A DNA stretch of 12,392 nucleotides. Source: CAYOVG01 sp964407285. Its GTDB lineage: Bacteria > Desulfobacterota > Syntrophobacteria > Syntrophobacterales > Syntrophobacteraceae. The DNA lies in assembly GCA_964407285.1 (NCBI GenBank), contig CAYOVG010000209.1:1-12392 (forward strand). Reading direction: 5' to 3'. The notes below the pieces were generated by a model. That model searched no databases and was not told the origin of the DNA. It saw nothing but the letters and a program-made list of their open reading frames with translations. Positions 6,897 through 12,392 of this stretch are shown here, one piece after another. The position numbers and the translations under genes are program-made. Position 1 is the first letter of the stretch. Each line of letters opens with the position of its first letter.

Positions 6897-8120
6897 CTAT
6901 CCCGTATCCATGGGTCGGCTCTGAATCGGAAGTGAGACGTAAAACGTCGATCCTTTGCCGGATTCGCTCTCAACCCGGATCTGTCCGTTGTGTTCCTGCA
7001 CGATCTTCTTGACGATAGCGAGTCCGAGTCCGGTGCTCTTTTCACCCTTAGTGCCCCGGGAACTGACCTTCCCGAATGGTTTGAACAGCCTGTCGATCTG
7101 GTCGGCGGGTATGCCGACCCCCGTGTCCTGCACGGCAAGCAGCACGTGGTCTCCGTCTCGCTTGATCCGTACCTCGACGGCGCTCCCCGGGTTCGAGAAT
7201 TTAACCGCATTGCTGATGAGATTGTTGAGCACCTGCTCGAACCGGTCGGGATCGACCGGCGTCGGGGGCAGGTCGCCGTCACGATCGAGCGTGATCTCAA
7301 TCTGCTTCCTGGCGGCCAGGGGTCTGTGCAGCATGACGTTATGCTCCACGAGGGCGTGGAGATCTACCGGCCTGAGTTCCAGTTCGAGTCGCCCGGACTC
7401 GATCCGGGCTATGTCGAGGAGGTTTTCCACAAGTCCGAGCATGAACTGGCTCGAGGAGCGGATTATCGACATGAACTCCATTTGCTCCACGGTCAGAGTG
7501 GAAGCCAGTTCATCCAGCAGGAAGTCGCTGTACGTGATGATGTGGCCGAGCGGGGAGCGCAGGTCGTGCGAAGCCATTCCCAGGAACTGGTCCTTCAGTT
7601 TGTTGAGCTTCGCCAGTTCCACGTTCTTTCTGGCCAGTTCCCGCTGAAGCGTCACCAGTTCGTTGTTGAGGCGGCTGATCTCGTCGTAGAGCGCCCGGTC
7701 CTTCTGTTCCTGGACGCGGGTCAATGCGGTCTGCTCCTTGATGGCCGAACGCAGAGCATTGGCCTGCTCGTTGTTGATCTTCATGATCCCGTCGTAAATG
7801 TCCAGGATACCATTGCGGGACCCGGCGGCAAAGACCATCATCTTCTCGTCGAACACCACGCCGCCGAAATGCAGGGTCGTCACCTTGTCGCCCACGATTA
7901 CGTTGATCTCCCAGTCGAGCACGGACCCATGGCGCTTAAGCTCCACAAGGAAATTCAAGAGCTTTCCGGTATTTTGCCGGTCCGCCACGCCTATCAGCAA
8001 CTGCCCCGGACCCCTCCCGCCGGTGATGCCCACATCGTCGCGCAAAACCTCGAGGACTGCCCCTGCCTGGTCGCAGAGCAGAACCACCCCGTCTCCCGTT
8101 GCCGTACCGTCGTATTCCAT
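6897..8120 (-). CDS. Soluble PAS-like sensor histidine kinase, partner of the cobalamin sensor
   Basis: A 407-residue two-component kinase that should autophosphorylate on His185. Domains in order: a PAS-like N-terminal domain (about 1-110, LLCDQAGAVLEVLRDD through LDWEINV and FGGVVFDEKMMVFAAGS); a long coiled coil (about 115-178); HisKA with the H box ASHDLRSPLGHI (182-193); and the ATP-binding domain with N box NNLISNAVKFS (299-309), G1 DTGVGIP (332-338), F box LFKPFGK and G2 GLGLAIV (364-370). No transmembrane segment or signal peptide, so it works in the cytoplasm. No receiver domain is fused and no response regulator is nearby. It starts 8 bases after the stop of the B12-binding gene, with GAGGT overlapping that stop region as Shine-Dalgarno, so the two are co-transcribed and probably co-translated. 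The invariant kinase and ATPase residues all look intact. Confidence 0.95.
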   Translation of the reverse strand: MEYDGTATGDGVVLLCDQAGAVLEVLRDDVGITGGRGPGQLLIGVADRQNTGKLLNFLVELKRHGSVLDWEINVIVGDKVTTLHFGGVVFDEKMMVFAAGSRNGILDIYDGIMKINNEQANALRSAIKEQTALTRVQEQKDRALYDEISRLNNELVTLQRELARKNVELAKLNKLKDQFLGMASHDLRSPLGHIITYSDFLLDELASTLTVEQMEFMSIIRSSSQFMLGLVENLLDIARIESGRLELELRPVDLHALVEHNVMLHRPLAARKQIEITLDRDGDLPPTPVDPDRFEQVLNNLISNAVKFSNPGSAVEVRIKRDGDHVLLAVQDTGVGIPADQIDRLFKPFGKVSSRGTKGEKSTGLGLAIVKKIVQEHNGQIRVESESGKGSTFYVSLPIQSRPMDTG

Positions 8121-8128
8121 CCGCTACC

Positions 8129-9184
8129 TCAAGCCAGCAGGCTGTTCGCCATCTCCACAGCCTGGAGAGCATCCTGCGCACAGGCGTCACTGCCGACCTT
8201 CTTCCACAATTCGGCCGATACATTAAATGGGTAGCCGCCGACAAGGATCTTCACGTTCCCGCCGCTTGCCGACGCGCGCACCTTGTCGATCAACTCCGCC
8301 ACCTTGCTCACATGAAAGGTGATCGTGGCGGAAATGGCCAGAACATCGGCCTGGCGCTCCTCCACGGACCTGATGATGCTCTCCGCGGGAGTATTCGCCC
8401 CCAGGTAATACGTGTCCCAGCCCTCCATTTCGAAAAAATCGGCGACCATCCGGATGCCGATTTCGTGAAGCTCTCCGCCCACGCATGACGCCACGAGCCT
8501 TCGTCCGCTTTTCTCCGTATTGAAAATGTATGGATAGAGCTGCGACATGATGAGTTGTGTCGCCGCGGTGCAATAGTGCTCCTGGGCTACGGTAATCCTG
8601 TTCATCTGCCACAATCGCCCGATTTCGTGTTGAGACGGCTGGAAGACATTCAGATAGATGTCCTTGACGTTCGCTCCGCCCTGCACGGCGTCCAGGATGA
8701 GCGCGCTCGCGACCTGCCGCTCGCCGTGCAGGAGTCGCTGCAGGTACTCCCTCGCCATTTCTCCCAGCGGGTTTTCTTCATTGATGAAGGGGGGCGGGTC
8801 TTGAGGCTCCGAAAGCCGTCGCAATCCCGCATCTATGTAAATTTCCATTATCGGGAGACCTGCGGGTGGAAGGACTTCGCTCAGCGCGTTGCGCAGGCAT
8901 TCCAGGTTCGTGACGAGGTCCCGTTCGGGGATTCCGAGACCCGCGAGCAGAACCCTCGCCCAGGCAACGTAGTCCGCGAACAGGGCGGGACTGGATGTGC
9001 TCAAGGCTTCGACAAGATACGACAGGTGATAGTTCACATCCTGTACGCACTTCGCATGCCCCCCTTCACCGTACTTTCGGGCCAGTTCCGGCTGAAGTTC
9101 GTACTGCAGGGCCACGGCGGCTTCGGCCACCCGAGCACGGTTACCATCGATTATCTCTGCCGTATCCTTCTCGATGCCGTTCAT
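8129..9184 (-). CDS. Cobalamin-binding sensor protein with CarH-like B12 module
   Basis: 351 residues from the ATG at 9184, which follows GGGGAGAGG; the in-frame TTG at 9247 is less likely. Residues about 1-125 are an all-helical domain (YHLSYLVEALSTSSPALFADYVAWARVLL) with no HTH features. About 135-222 is the four-helix B12-binding-2 domain with W192 and E202-H203, the W-x9-E-H signature of CarH photoreceptors. About 227-350 is a Rossmann B12-binding domain with E238-x-H240-x-x-G243 (lower axial His), the S-x-T strand LAISATI (282-288) and LVGGYPFN (315-322). In CarH the residue after the Trp is the His that ligates cobalt in the light state; here it is Gln193. The protein has no MerR DNA-binding domain and no enzyme partner, so it is a sensor rather than an enzyme. 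The next gene is a histidine kinase, which suggests signal transfer from the B12 protein to the kinase. Confidence 0.9.
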   Translation of the reverse strand: MNGIEKDTAEIIDGNRARVAEAAVALQYELQPELARKYGEGGHAKCVQDVNYHLSYLVEALSTSSPALFADYVAWARVLLAGLGIPERDLVTNLECLRNALSEVLPPAGLPIMEIYIDAGLRRLSEPQDPPPFINEENPLGEMAREYLQRLLHGERQVASALILDAVQGGANVKDIYLNVFQPSQHEIGRLWQMNRITVAQEHYCTAATQLIMSQLYPYIFNTEKSGRRLVASCVGGELHEIGIRMVADFFEMEGWDTYYLGANTPAESIIRSVEERQADVLAISATITFHVSKVAELIDKVRASASGGNVKILVGGYPFNVSAELWKKVGSDACAQDALQAVEMANSLLA

Positions 9185-9236
9185 AGGACGCCTCTCCCCA
9201 AGTCTCTCCCGTCCTGAAACCCGCAGGAGGCGCCTT

Positions 9237-9250
9237 ACGTTGCGCAACGT
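9237..9250. promoter_or_regulatory. Perfect 14-base palindrome upstream of the sensor operon
   Basis: ACGTTGCGCAACGT is a perfect palindrome centred 59 bases upstream of the ATG at 9184. Its position and symmetry fit an operator for a dimeric regulator. I did not find a second copy elsewhere in the window. The binding protein is unknown. Confidence 0.5.
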
Positions 9251-9269
9251 CTATGGCGGGTTATGGCGG

Positions 9270-9287
9270 GATTATGTCTGCATAATC
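9270..9287. promoter_or_regulatory. Inverted repeat GATTATG-N4-CATAATC upstream of the sensor operon
   Basis: Seven-base perfect arms (9270-9276 and 9281-9287) around TCTG, about 20 bases beyond the 14-base palindrome. Its CATAAT on the minus strand (9271-9276) could serve as a -10 element, but no good -35 is visible. Just downstream on the minus strand, TATGGCGGG is repeated in tandem (9252-9260 plus strand and 9262-9270), adding to the impression of a regulatory region. Confidence 0.4.
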
Positions 9288-9300
9288 TCGTTAAAGGCGG

Positions 9301-9329
9301 GTTTCCCGGGCACTCGGATGTCGGGAAAC
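9301..9329. promoter_or_regulatory. Inverted repeat GTTTCCCG-N13-CGGGAAAC
   Basis: Eight-base perfect arms at 9301-9308 and 9322-9329. It is the third dyad in the leader of the sensor operon. It could be a protein site or an RNA hairpin; there is only a weak T-rich stretch after it on the plus strand, so I do not call it a terminator. Confidence 0.35.
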
Positions 9330-9437
9330 GGGTTTTATGTAATTTTATCTAGCCATTCCAGTGTCTTATCTGTGTATGAATTTTGGCATCCATGTTGCAG
9401 TTACTAAGAACCGAAAGAAAAAAACTCTTTCCTCCTC

Positions 9438-9474
9438 AAAAGCTAACCAGTCCTAGCCCCGCTGGTTAGCTTTT
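9438..9474 (-). terminator. Strong bidirectional Rho-independent terminator
   Basis: Thirteen-base perfect inverted repeat (AAAAGCTAACCAG at 9438-9450 with CTGGTTAGCTTTT at 9462-9474) around an 11-base loop, with A4 on one side and T4 on the other, so it can work in both directions. On the minus strand it would end the transcript of the YkgJ-type gene before the sensor operon begins. Confidence 0.75.
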
Positions 9475-9537
9475 CCATTTTATGACATCCGATGGTATCT
9501 CCCATCCGTGTAGCTTCACTGTCCTGCAAGCATCCAT

Positions 9538-9696
9538 ACCGCGAAGCGGTGGAACCTCGATTTCCCCTGTGCGGTTACCGCGAGCCAATGCCGGGTCGGG
9601 AATCTCGATTGGCGCGCATTATTATGGTTACGGCTTTCCAGTCGCGGCCTGTTGCATTTCGACGCCCGGTCGCGGCCGGAAGCCGTAACCGCACAA
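9538..9696. repeat. Cluster of nested inverted repeats (REP- or MITE-like structured segment)
   Basis: Several dyads share GCGGT/ACCGC. ACCGC-GAA-GCGGT lies at 9538-9550. TGTGCGGTTAC at 9568-9578 is inverted at 9685-9695 (GTAACCGCACA). GGTTACGGCTT at 9626-9636 is inverted at 9680-9690 (AAGCCGTAACC). GTCGCGGCC is directly repeated at 9641-9649 and 9669-9677. The two 11-base pairings share the right arm and so exclude each other. The segment lies between the stop of the YkgJ-type gene and its terminator, and has no coding sense. It may be a short interspersed element or a structured 3' UTR. Confidence 0.5.
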
Positions 9697-9747
9697 AGCG
9701 GTTCTATCGCATTACCGGATCAGCCGCGCAATTGCCGGCTTGAGTGC

Positions 9748-10773
9748 TCAGTCCGTATGCTCTGCGTGGGAGTCCGTTCCATACTCGTCCGGCCCATGGG
9801 CGTCCGGCTCGACACCGTCCGGGGCGGCGGGGTCGCTCGGCACGAGGCATTTGGCGCCGTCGGCTTCCCGGCGAACCTCAAAGCCGAACAGGCTCACCAG
9901 TTCCTCGAAGCTTCTCCCAAACACCAGGTCCAGGGTCGTTTCGGGGATATTCAGTTGCTCGGCCAGGAAACGGCGGAAATGGTCCTCGTACGCCAGCAAC
10001 TGCAGAACCTCGTCAACCGATTCTCCATGGGTCTCTTCAAGCCGTTTGAATGCGGCGTCAAGCTTCTGGAAGGCGCATTTGCGGTCGTGCTCGGTCAAGA
10101 GGTCCATGAGCACATCGACTCGTCCAAAGATGTCCTTCCGGGTGAGGTGAGGTTGTTCGGCCAGTTCCTTGGCCGGTTTCGGGTCCCAGCACGCCTGTGC
10201 GCGGCACTGGACCGGGCGGTCCACGTAAATGGCGCACAGGCTGGAGCCGTCGTCGAGGAAGACGCACTGGCGTGTTTGCGGTTTCTCCCGGAATTTGATC
10301 CGCTCATCGAGAAGGAAAACGAGCTTTTCCTTGTAAGGGGAATGGACCGGTTCGCCGCGCCGAAGCGTTATGATCCGGTCCCATGGGATCTTCTCTTCGC
10401 GCAGAAGGTCCAGGTCATCCATCAGGAGCGTAGGGCTGCCCTTACGGCAGCACTCTCCGCATTGCACGCATGATGGGAGGATATCGGCGGCCTGCCGCTC
10501 GGTGATGGCGAGGAGTCGCTTCCAGGCGGCCATACGCTCCGTGCTCTCCATGGAGTCCCACTTCTCGACTGCTTCCTGGTATGTCGGGTCCTGTTGCACT
10601 TCGAGGGACAGGCGCTTGTAGGGAATATTCGTCGACTCCGCGGTCGCAAGCAGATGCTCCGCCCAGTTCCTGAGGAGTGTTTCCTTGTTCCATGTGGTCG
10701 GAGAGAGCGTAGTTTTGAAATCCGGCTCGGGTGCGGCGGATTCAGAGTGTACATTCGGATTATCCGGTGACAT
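9748..10773 (-). CDS. YkgJ-family cysteine-cluster protein (putative zinc/iron-chelating)
   Basis: 341 residues with the family's cysteine pattern: C102-x2-C105-x2-C108-C109 in CVQCGECCRKGSP, then C170, C180, C190 and C195 spread over CVFLDDGSSLC and RPVQCRAQAC. These eight Cys are expected to bind a metal or an Fe-S cluster (PF03692), but the biochemical role of the family is poorly known. Flanking helical extensions (about 1-95 and 205-310) and a polar, acidic Asp/Glu/His tail make it longer than minimal YkgJ proteins. It is cytoplasmic by sequence. The ATG at 10773 lies 12 bases after GGGAGGAAA on its strand, a slightly long spacing. It stands alone on the minus strand; its transcript probably ends at 9438-9474. 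Nothing nearby suggests a substrate. Confidence 0.88.
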   Translation of the reverse strand: MSPDNPNVHSESAAPEPDFKTTLSPTTWNKETLLRNWAEHLLATAESTNIPYKRLSLEVQQDPTYQEAVEKWDSMESTERMAAWKRLLAITERQAADILPSCVQCGECCRKGSPTLLMDDLDLLREEKIPWDRIITLRRGEPVHSPYKEKLVFLLDERIKFREKPQTRQCVFLDDGSSLCAIYVDRPVQCRAQACWDPKPAKELAEQPHLTRKDIFGRVDVLMDLLTEHDRKCAFQKLDAAFKRLEETHGESVDEVLQLLAYEDHFRRFLAEQLNIPETTLDLVFGRSFEELVSLFGFEVRREADGAKCLVPSDPAAPDGVEPDAHGPDEYGTDSHAEHTD

Positions 10774-10921
10774 GAATATCTATTTCCTCCCGCATTTGGA
10801 AAAAGAGGGTTTCGAGTTCGAGATTCGGTTCAGAGCATCAGGTGATTCTTTTCTCATTCCCGGGTACTTTCAGCTATATGATGACAATAGACTATTTAAC
10901 TGGAAAGGAGGGTGAACTTCA

Positions 10922-10966
10922 ATGCCCGGAGGAACGAAAATCGTTCGCAGTAGTTATGTAGCTTAA
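10922..10966 (+). CDS. Possible 14-residue peptide with strong ribosome binding site
   Basis: ATG at 10922 follows AAGGAGG (10905-10911) at 10 bases and encodes MPGGTKIVRSSYVA before TAA. A perfect six-pair hairpin (GAACGA-AAA-TCGTTC, 10932-10946) lies inside it, and a terminator follows at 11020-11041. The strength of the Shine-Dalgarno is the main reason to list it. It could be a leader peptide, part of a small RNA, or chance. No homology is claimed. Confidence 0.25.
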   Translation: MPGGTKIVRSSYVA

Positions 10967-11019
10967 AAAACTGAATTTTATACATTTCTGTAATGCATGG
11001 GAGAGAGCGCCTTTGGCCG

Positions 11020-11041
11020 GTCGGCGAAAGCGCCGGCTTTT
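11020..11041 (+). terminator. Rho-independent terminator upstream of the lysozyme-like gene
   Basis: A seven-pair stem (11020-11026 with 11031-11037, one T-G wobble) with an AAAG loop is followed by TTTT. No long gene on the plus strand ends just before it, so it implies a short transcript from 10780-11020 or a barrier to read-through. Confidence 0.6.
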
Positions 11042-11052
11042 ACAGCATGGAC

Positions 11053-11068
11053 CGGTATGCTTATTGCT
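11053..11068 (+). promoter_or_regulatory. Candidate sigma-54 (-24/-12) promoter
   Basis: CGGTAT-N5-TTGCT places GG (11054-11055) and GC (11066-11067) ten bases apart, as sigma-54 needs, with a full TTGCT at -12 and partial agreement at -24 (TGGCAC expected). It lies after the terminator and 62 bases before the start codon at 11131, leaving about 50 bases of leader. No enhancer site was identified. Confidence 0.4.
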
Positions 11069-11130
11069 TCTCAGGTATGCAAATGAGGCGAAATGCCTGG
11101 AAATCGGTTCCATGAAGAAAGGAGCGGCTC

Positions 11131-12240
11131 ATGACAAAGCTGAACACCATTAGTGGATACGGAGATGATCCTGCCCGGCGGACCAGCGGTCTGAGCGGAG
11201 TATACAAGTCGATGGTTGCGGCTGAAAAACAGAAGACGTTTCAGTCCGTCCTCAAGGAAGCCGGACCGGGCGGGGGAGATCTTTCCGCACTGGGAAAAGA
11301 TTTCCCGCAGATGGAACTCAATTCCCTCAATCCCCCGCATCCGGCGGGAACCTGGACGGCCGTGGATGCGGCGTCTGAAGCGCAGGCCGACATCATCAAC
11401 ACCCTTTCCCAGGGGGGACTTAATGATATGGCTGCCGCGGCGCTGTTGAAGGCCTATACCCTCAGCGGAAATTCCAACCTGCAGTTTTACGCCATGCAGG
11501 GCATGGGGTTGCGCGGCGGCTCGTCCGCCGTCGCCGGGTCCGCGGCGGGTGCGGCGGCAGGCGCCGGCACGGGCAAATCTAGATCTTTCAGGGGCGTCCC
11601 GTCGGCTTCGGGGGACCTCGGCAGCGTCGCGGCCGGCTTCGAATCCGGTGATAACGGTGTCGCCGCCATCGGATATGACTACAATGGGGGGACTTCCTAC
11701 GGAACCTACCAGATTTCTTCCCGCCAGGGAACGATGAAAGGGTTTCTTGAATTCCTGGATGATCACTATCCCGGTTGGGCTGCGAAGCTGAGAAGCGCCG
11801 GTCCCGCCAATACGGGGAGCAGACAGGGGGCGATGCCGAACGCATGGAAAGAACTGGCGGCCCAGGAACCGGAGCAGTTTGCCCGGCTCCAGCGTGACTT
11901 CATTGAACAATCCCACTATACGCCGGCCCTCCAGGCCATCCAGGAGAGGACCGACGTGGATGTGAGTAAGCGGTCGAAAGCATTGCAGGAAGCCCTCTGG
12001 AGCACGGCGGTGCAACACGGTCCGAACAAGGCCGCCAAGCTTTTCTCCAGGGCCATCGAGAGAGCCGCGGCCGATGGCGGGAACCTATCCGATGCGGAAT
12101 TGATCGAAGATGTCTACGCGGCCAGGGGCGGTGATTTCGGCTCTTCCAGCAGCAGAGTCCGAAGTGCGGTGAGAGGAAGGTTCCGGGAGGAGAAGGAGAT
12201 GCTCATCGCCATGCTGGAAAACGAATCCCACAGAGCATAG
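11131..12240 (+). CDS. Lysozyme-superfamily protein (putative peptidoglycan hydrolase) without signal peptide
   Basis: 369 residues. The ATG at 11131 follows AAAGGAG at a good distance. Residues 1-128 are helical and polar; 129-149 are a Gly/Ala/Ser-rich linker (GSAAGAAAGAGTGK); about 165-345 form a domain resembling lysozyme- or chitosanase-fold glycosidases. Candidate catalytic Glu171 lies in GFESGDNG, followed by GYDYNGGTSYGTYQIS (181-196), a Trp-containing helix, and ALWSTAVQHGP (288-298), all typical of such hydrolases found in phage tail and secretion-associated proteins. There is no Sec signal or lipobox, so if it acts on cell wall it must leave by another path (flagellar-type export, type VI, holin) or serve inside a large particle. 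The possible sigma-54 promoter fits a flagellar or surface-structure gene. The exact family and substrate are not established by what I can see. Confidence 0.8.
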   Translation: MTKLNTISGYGDDPARRTSGLSGVYKSMVAAEKQKTFQSVLKEAGPGGGDLSALGKDFPQMELNSLNPPHPAGTWTAVDAASEAQADIINTLSQGGLNDMAAAALLKAYTLSGNSNLQFYAMQGMGLRGGSSAVAGSAAGAAAGAGTGKSRSFRGVPSASGDLGSVAAGFESGDNGVAAIGYDYNGGTSYGTYQISSRQGTMKGFLEFLDDHYPGWAAKLRSAGPANTGSRQGAMPNAWKELAAQEPEQFARLQRDFIEQSHYTPALQAIQERTDVDVSKRSKALQEALWSTAVQHGPNKAAKLFSRAIERAAADGGNLSDAELIEDVYAARGGDFGSSSSRVRSAVRGRFREEKEMLIAMLENESHRA

Positions 12241-12303
12241 AAGGACACCCGTCGTTTATGCCTCCTCTCTCGTGCACGCTTCCCGTCGGATGGTGAACGG
12301 GCG

Positions 12304-12317
12304 GTCAATGAATTGAC
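12304..12317. promoter_or_regulatory. Operator-like palindrome before the next gene
   Basis: GTCAAT-GA-ATTGAC has six-base perfect arms and lies 73 bases before the ATG at 12390. It may be a regulator site for the gene that begins at the window edge. Confidence 0.35.
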
Positions 12318-12389
12318 TCCGTGCCGGGAGACATGACGGCCTCCGGGTGCGGAAGGTAACCTCGAAAGGGCCGGGTCCGTCAGGAGACC

Positions 12390-12392
12390 ATG
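12390..12392 (+). CDS. Probable start codon of the next gene (cut by window edge)
   Basis: The last three bases are ATG, preceded by AGGAG at 12382-12386 with a short spacing of three bases. An earlier ATG at 12333 stops after eight codons. Nothing can be said of the product. Confidence 0.4.

Noticed and set aside
6990..8234. 414-codon plus-strand frame
   Set aside because: It is antisense to the histidine kinase, whose catalytic boxes are all intact.
9185..9247. TTG start for the B12 sensor, adding 21 residues
   Set aside because: The added residues are Arg-rich with no domain sense, the TTG lies inside the palindrome, and GGGGAGAGG precedes the ATG at 9184.
9185..9437. Cobalamin riboswitch before the B12 sensor
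   Set aside because: No B12-box-like core could be found on the minus strand; the dyads look like DNA operator sites instead.
9438..9474. Integron attC site
   Set aside because: The arms do not match the GTTRRRY and RYYYAAC cores; the A4/T4 flanks fit a bidirectional terminator.
9652..10473. 273-codon plus-strand frame
   Set aside because: It is antisense to the YkgJ-type protein with its full cysteine pattern.
10772..10915. 47-codon plus-strand gene
   Set aside because: The frame reads plausibly (MNIYFLPHLEKEGFEFEI), but it has no ribosome site, overlaps the leader of the minus-strand gene and matches nothing I know.
11071..12018. 315-codon minus-strand frame
   Set aside because: It is antisense to the lysozyme-like gene, which has a good ribosome site and recognisable domain motifs.
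1..12392. CRISPR array, retron or intact insertion sequence
   Set aside because: No regularly spaced repeats, reverse transcriptase or transposase frame is seen; the only mobile-element enzyme is the tyrosine recombinase.

Overview
The window looks like chromosome from a free-living anaerobic bacterium of the old Deltaproteobacteria type (sulfate-reducing or syntrophic relatives). That assignment is an inference from moderately high GC, a possible sigma-54 promoter, a YkgJ-type cysteine-cluster protein and a cobalamin-based sensor beside a histidine kinase; no marker gene fixes the taxon. Coding density is moderate and the genes lie mostly in separate units on alternating strands.

Left edge (1-1594): the end of an integrated mobile element. 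It holds the C-terminal tail of an unidentified cargo gene, a complete tyrosine recombinase on the minus strand, short direct repeats just upstream of the recombinase, and then the 3' part of a tRNA gene (anticodon loop reads CCG, so probably tRNA-Arg). The tRNA keeps its own downstream terminator (1620-1649) but has no 5' half. The element therefore lies to the left, and the intact tRNA copy should be beyond the window. Next to the tRNA terminator is a broken hicA toxin relic on the minus strand, followed by about 400 bases with nothing convincing.

Middle (2335-6880): an orphan lipoprotein solute-binding protein (family 5) with no permease genes beside it; a convergent TauE/SafE-family exporter; and a 576-residue protein of unknown function with helical, repeat-like sequence and a very acidic linker, behind a plausible sigma-70 promoter.

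Sensor module (6897-9250): a two-gene minus-strand operon. The first gene encodes a cobalamin-binding protein with the CarH-type W-x9-E-H signature and the E-x-H-x-x-G axial-ligand motif, but with an unfamiliar N-terminal helical domain instead of a DNA-binding one. The second, 8 bases downstream, encodes a soluble PAS-like histidine kinase. There is no response regulator in the window. Three dyad-symmetric sequences, including a perfect 14-base palindrome, lie upstream of the operon. I regard this pair as the most interesting system here: a possible B12-based light or cobalamin sensor feeding a phosphorelay.

Right part (9438-12392): a terminator, a roughly 160-base cluster of nested inverted repeats, a YkgJ-family cysteine-cluster protein on the minus strand, and a structured intergenic region with a 14-codon ORF behind a strong Shine-Dalgarno and a Rho-independent terminator. 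A sigma-54-like promoter then precedes a lysozyme-superfamily protein that lacks a signal peptide. The window ends on what looks like the start codon of the next gene, with an operator-like palindrome upstream.
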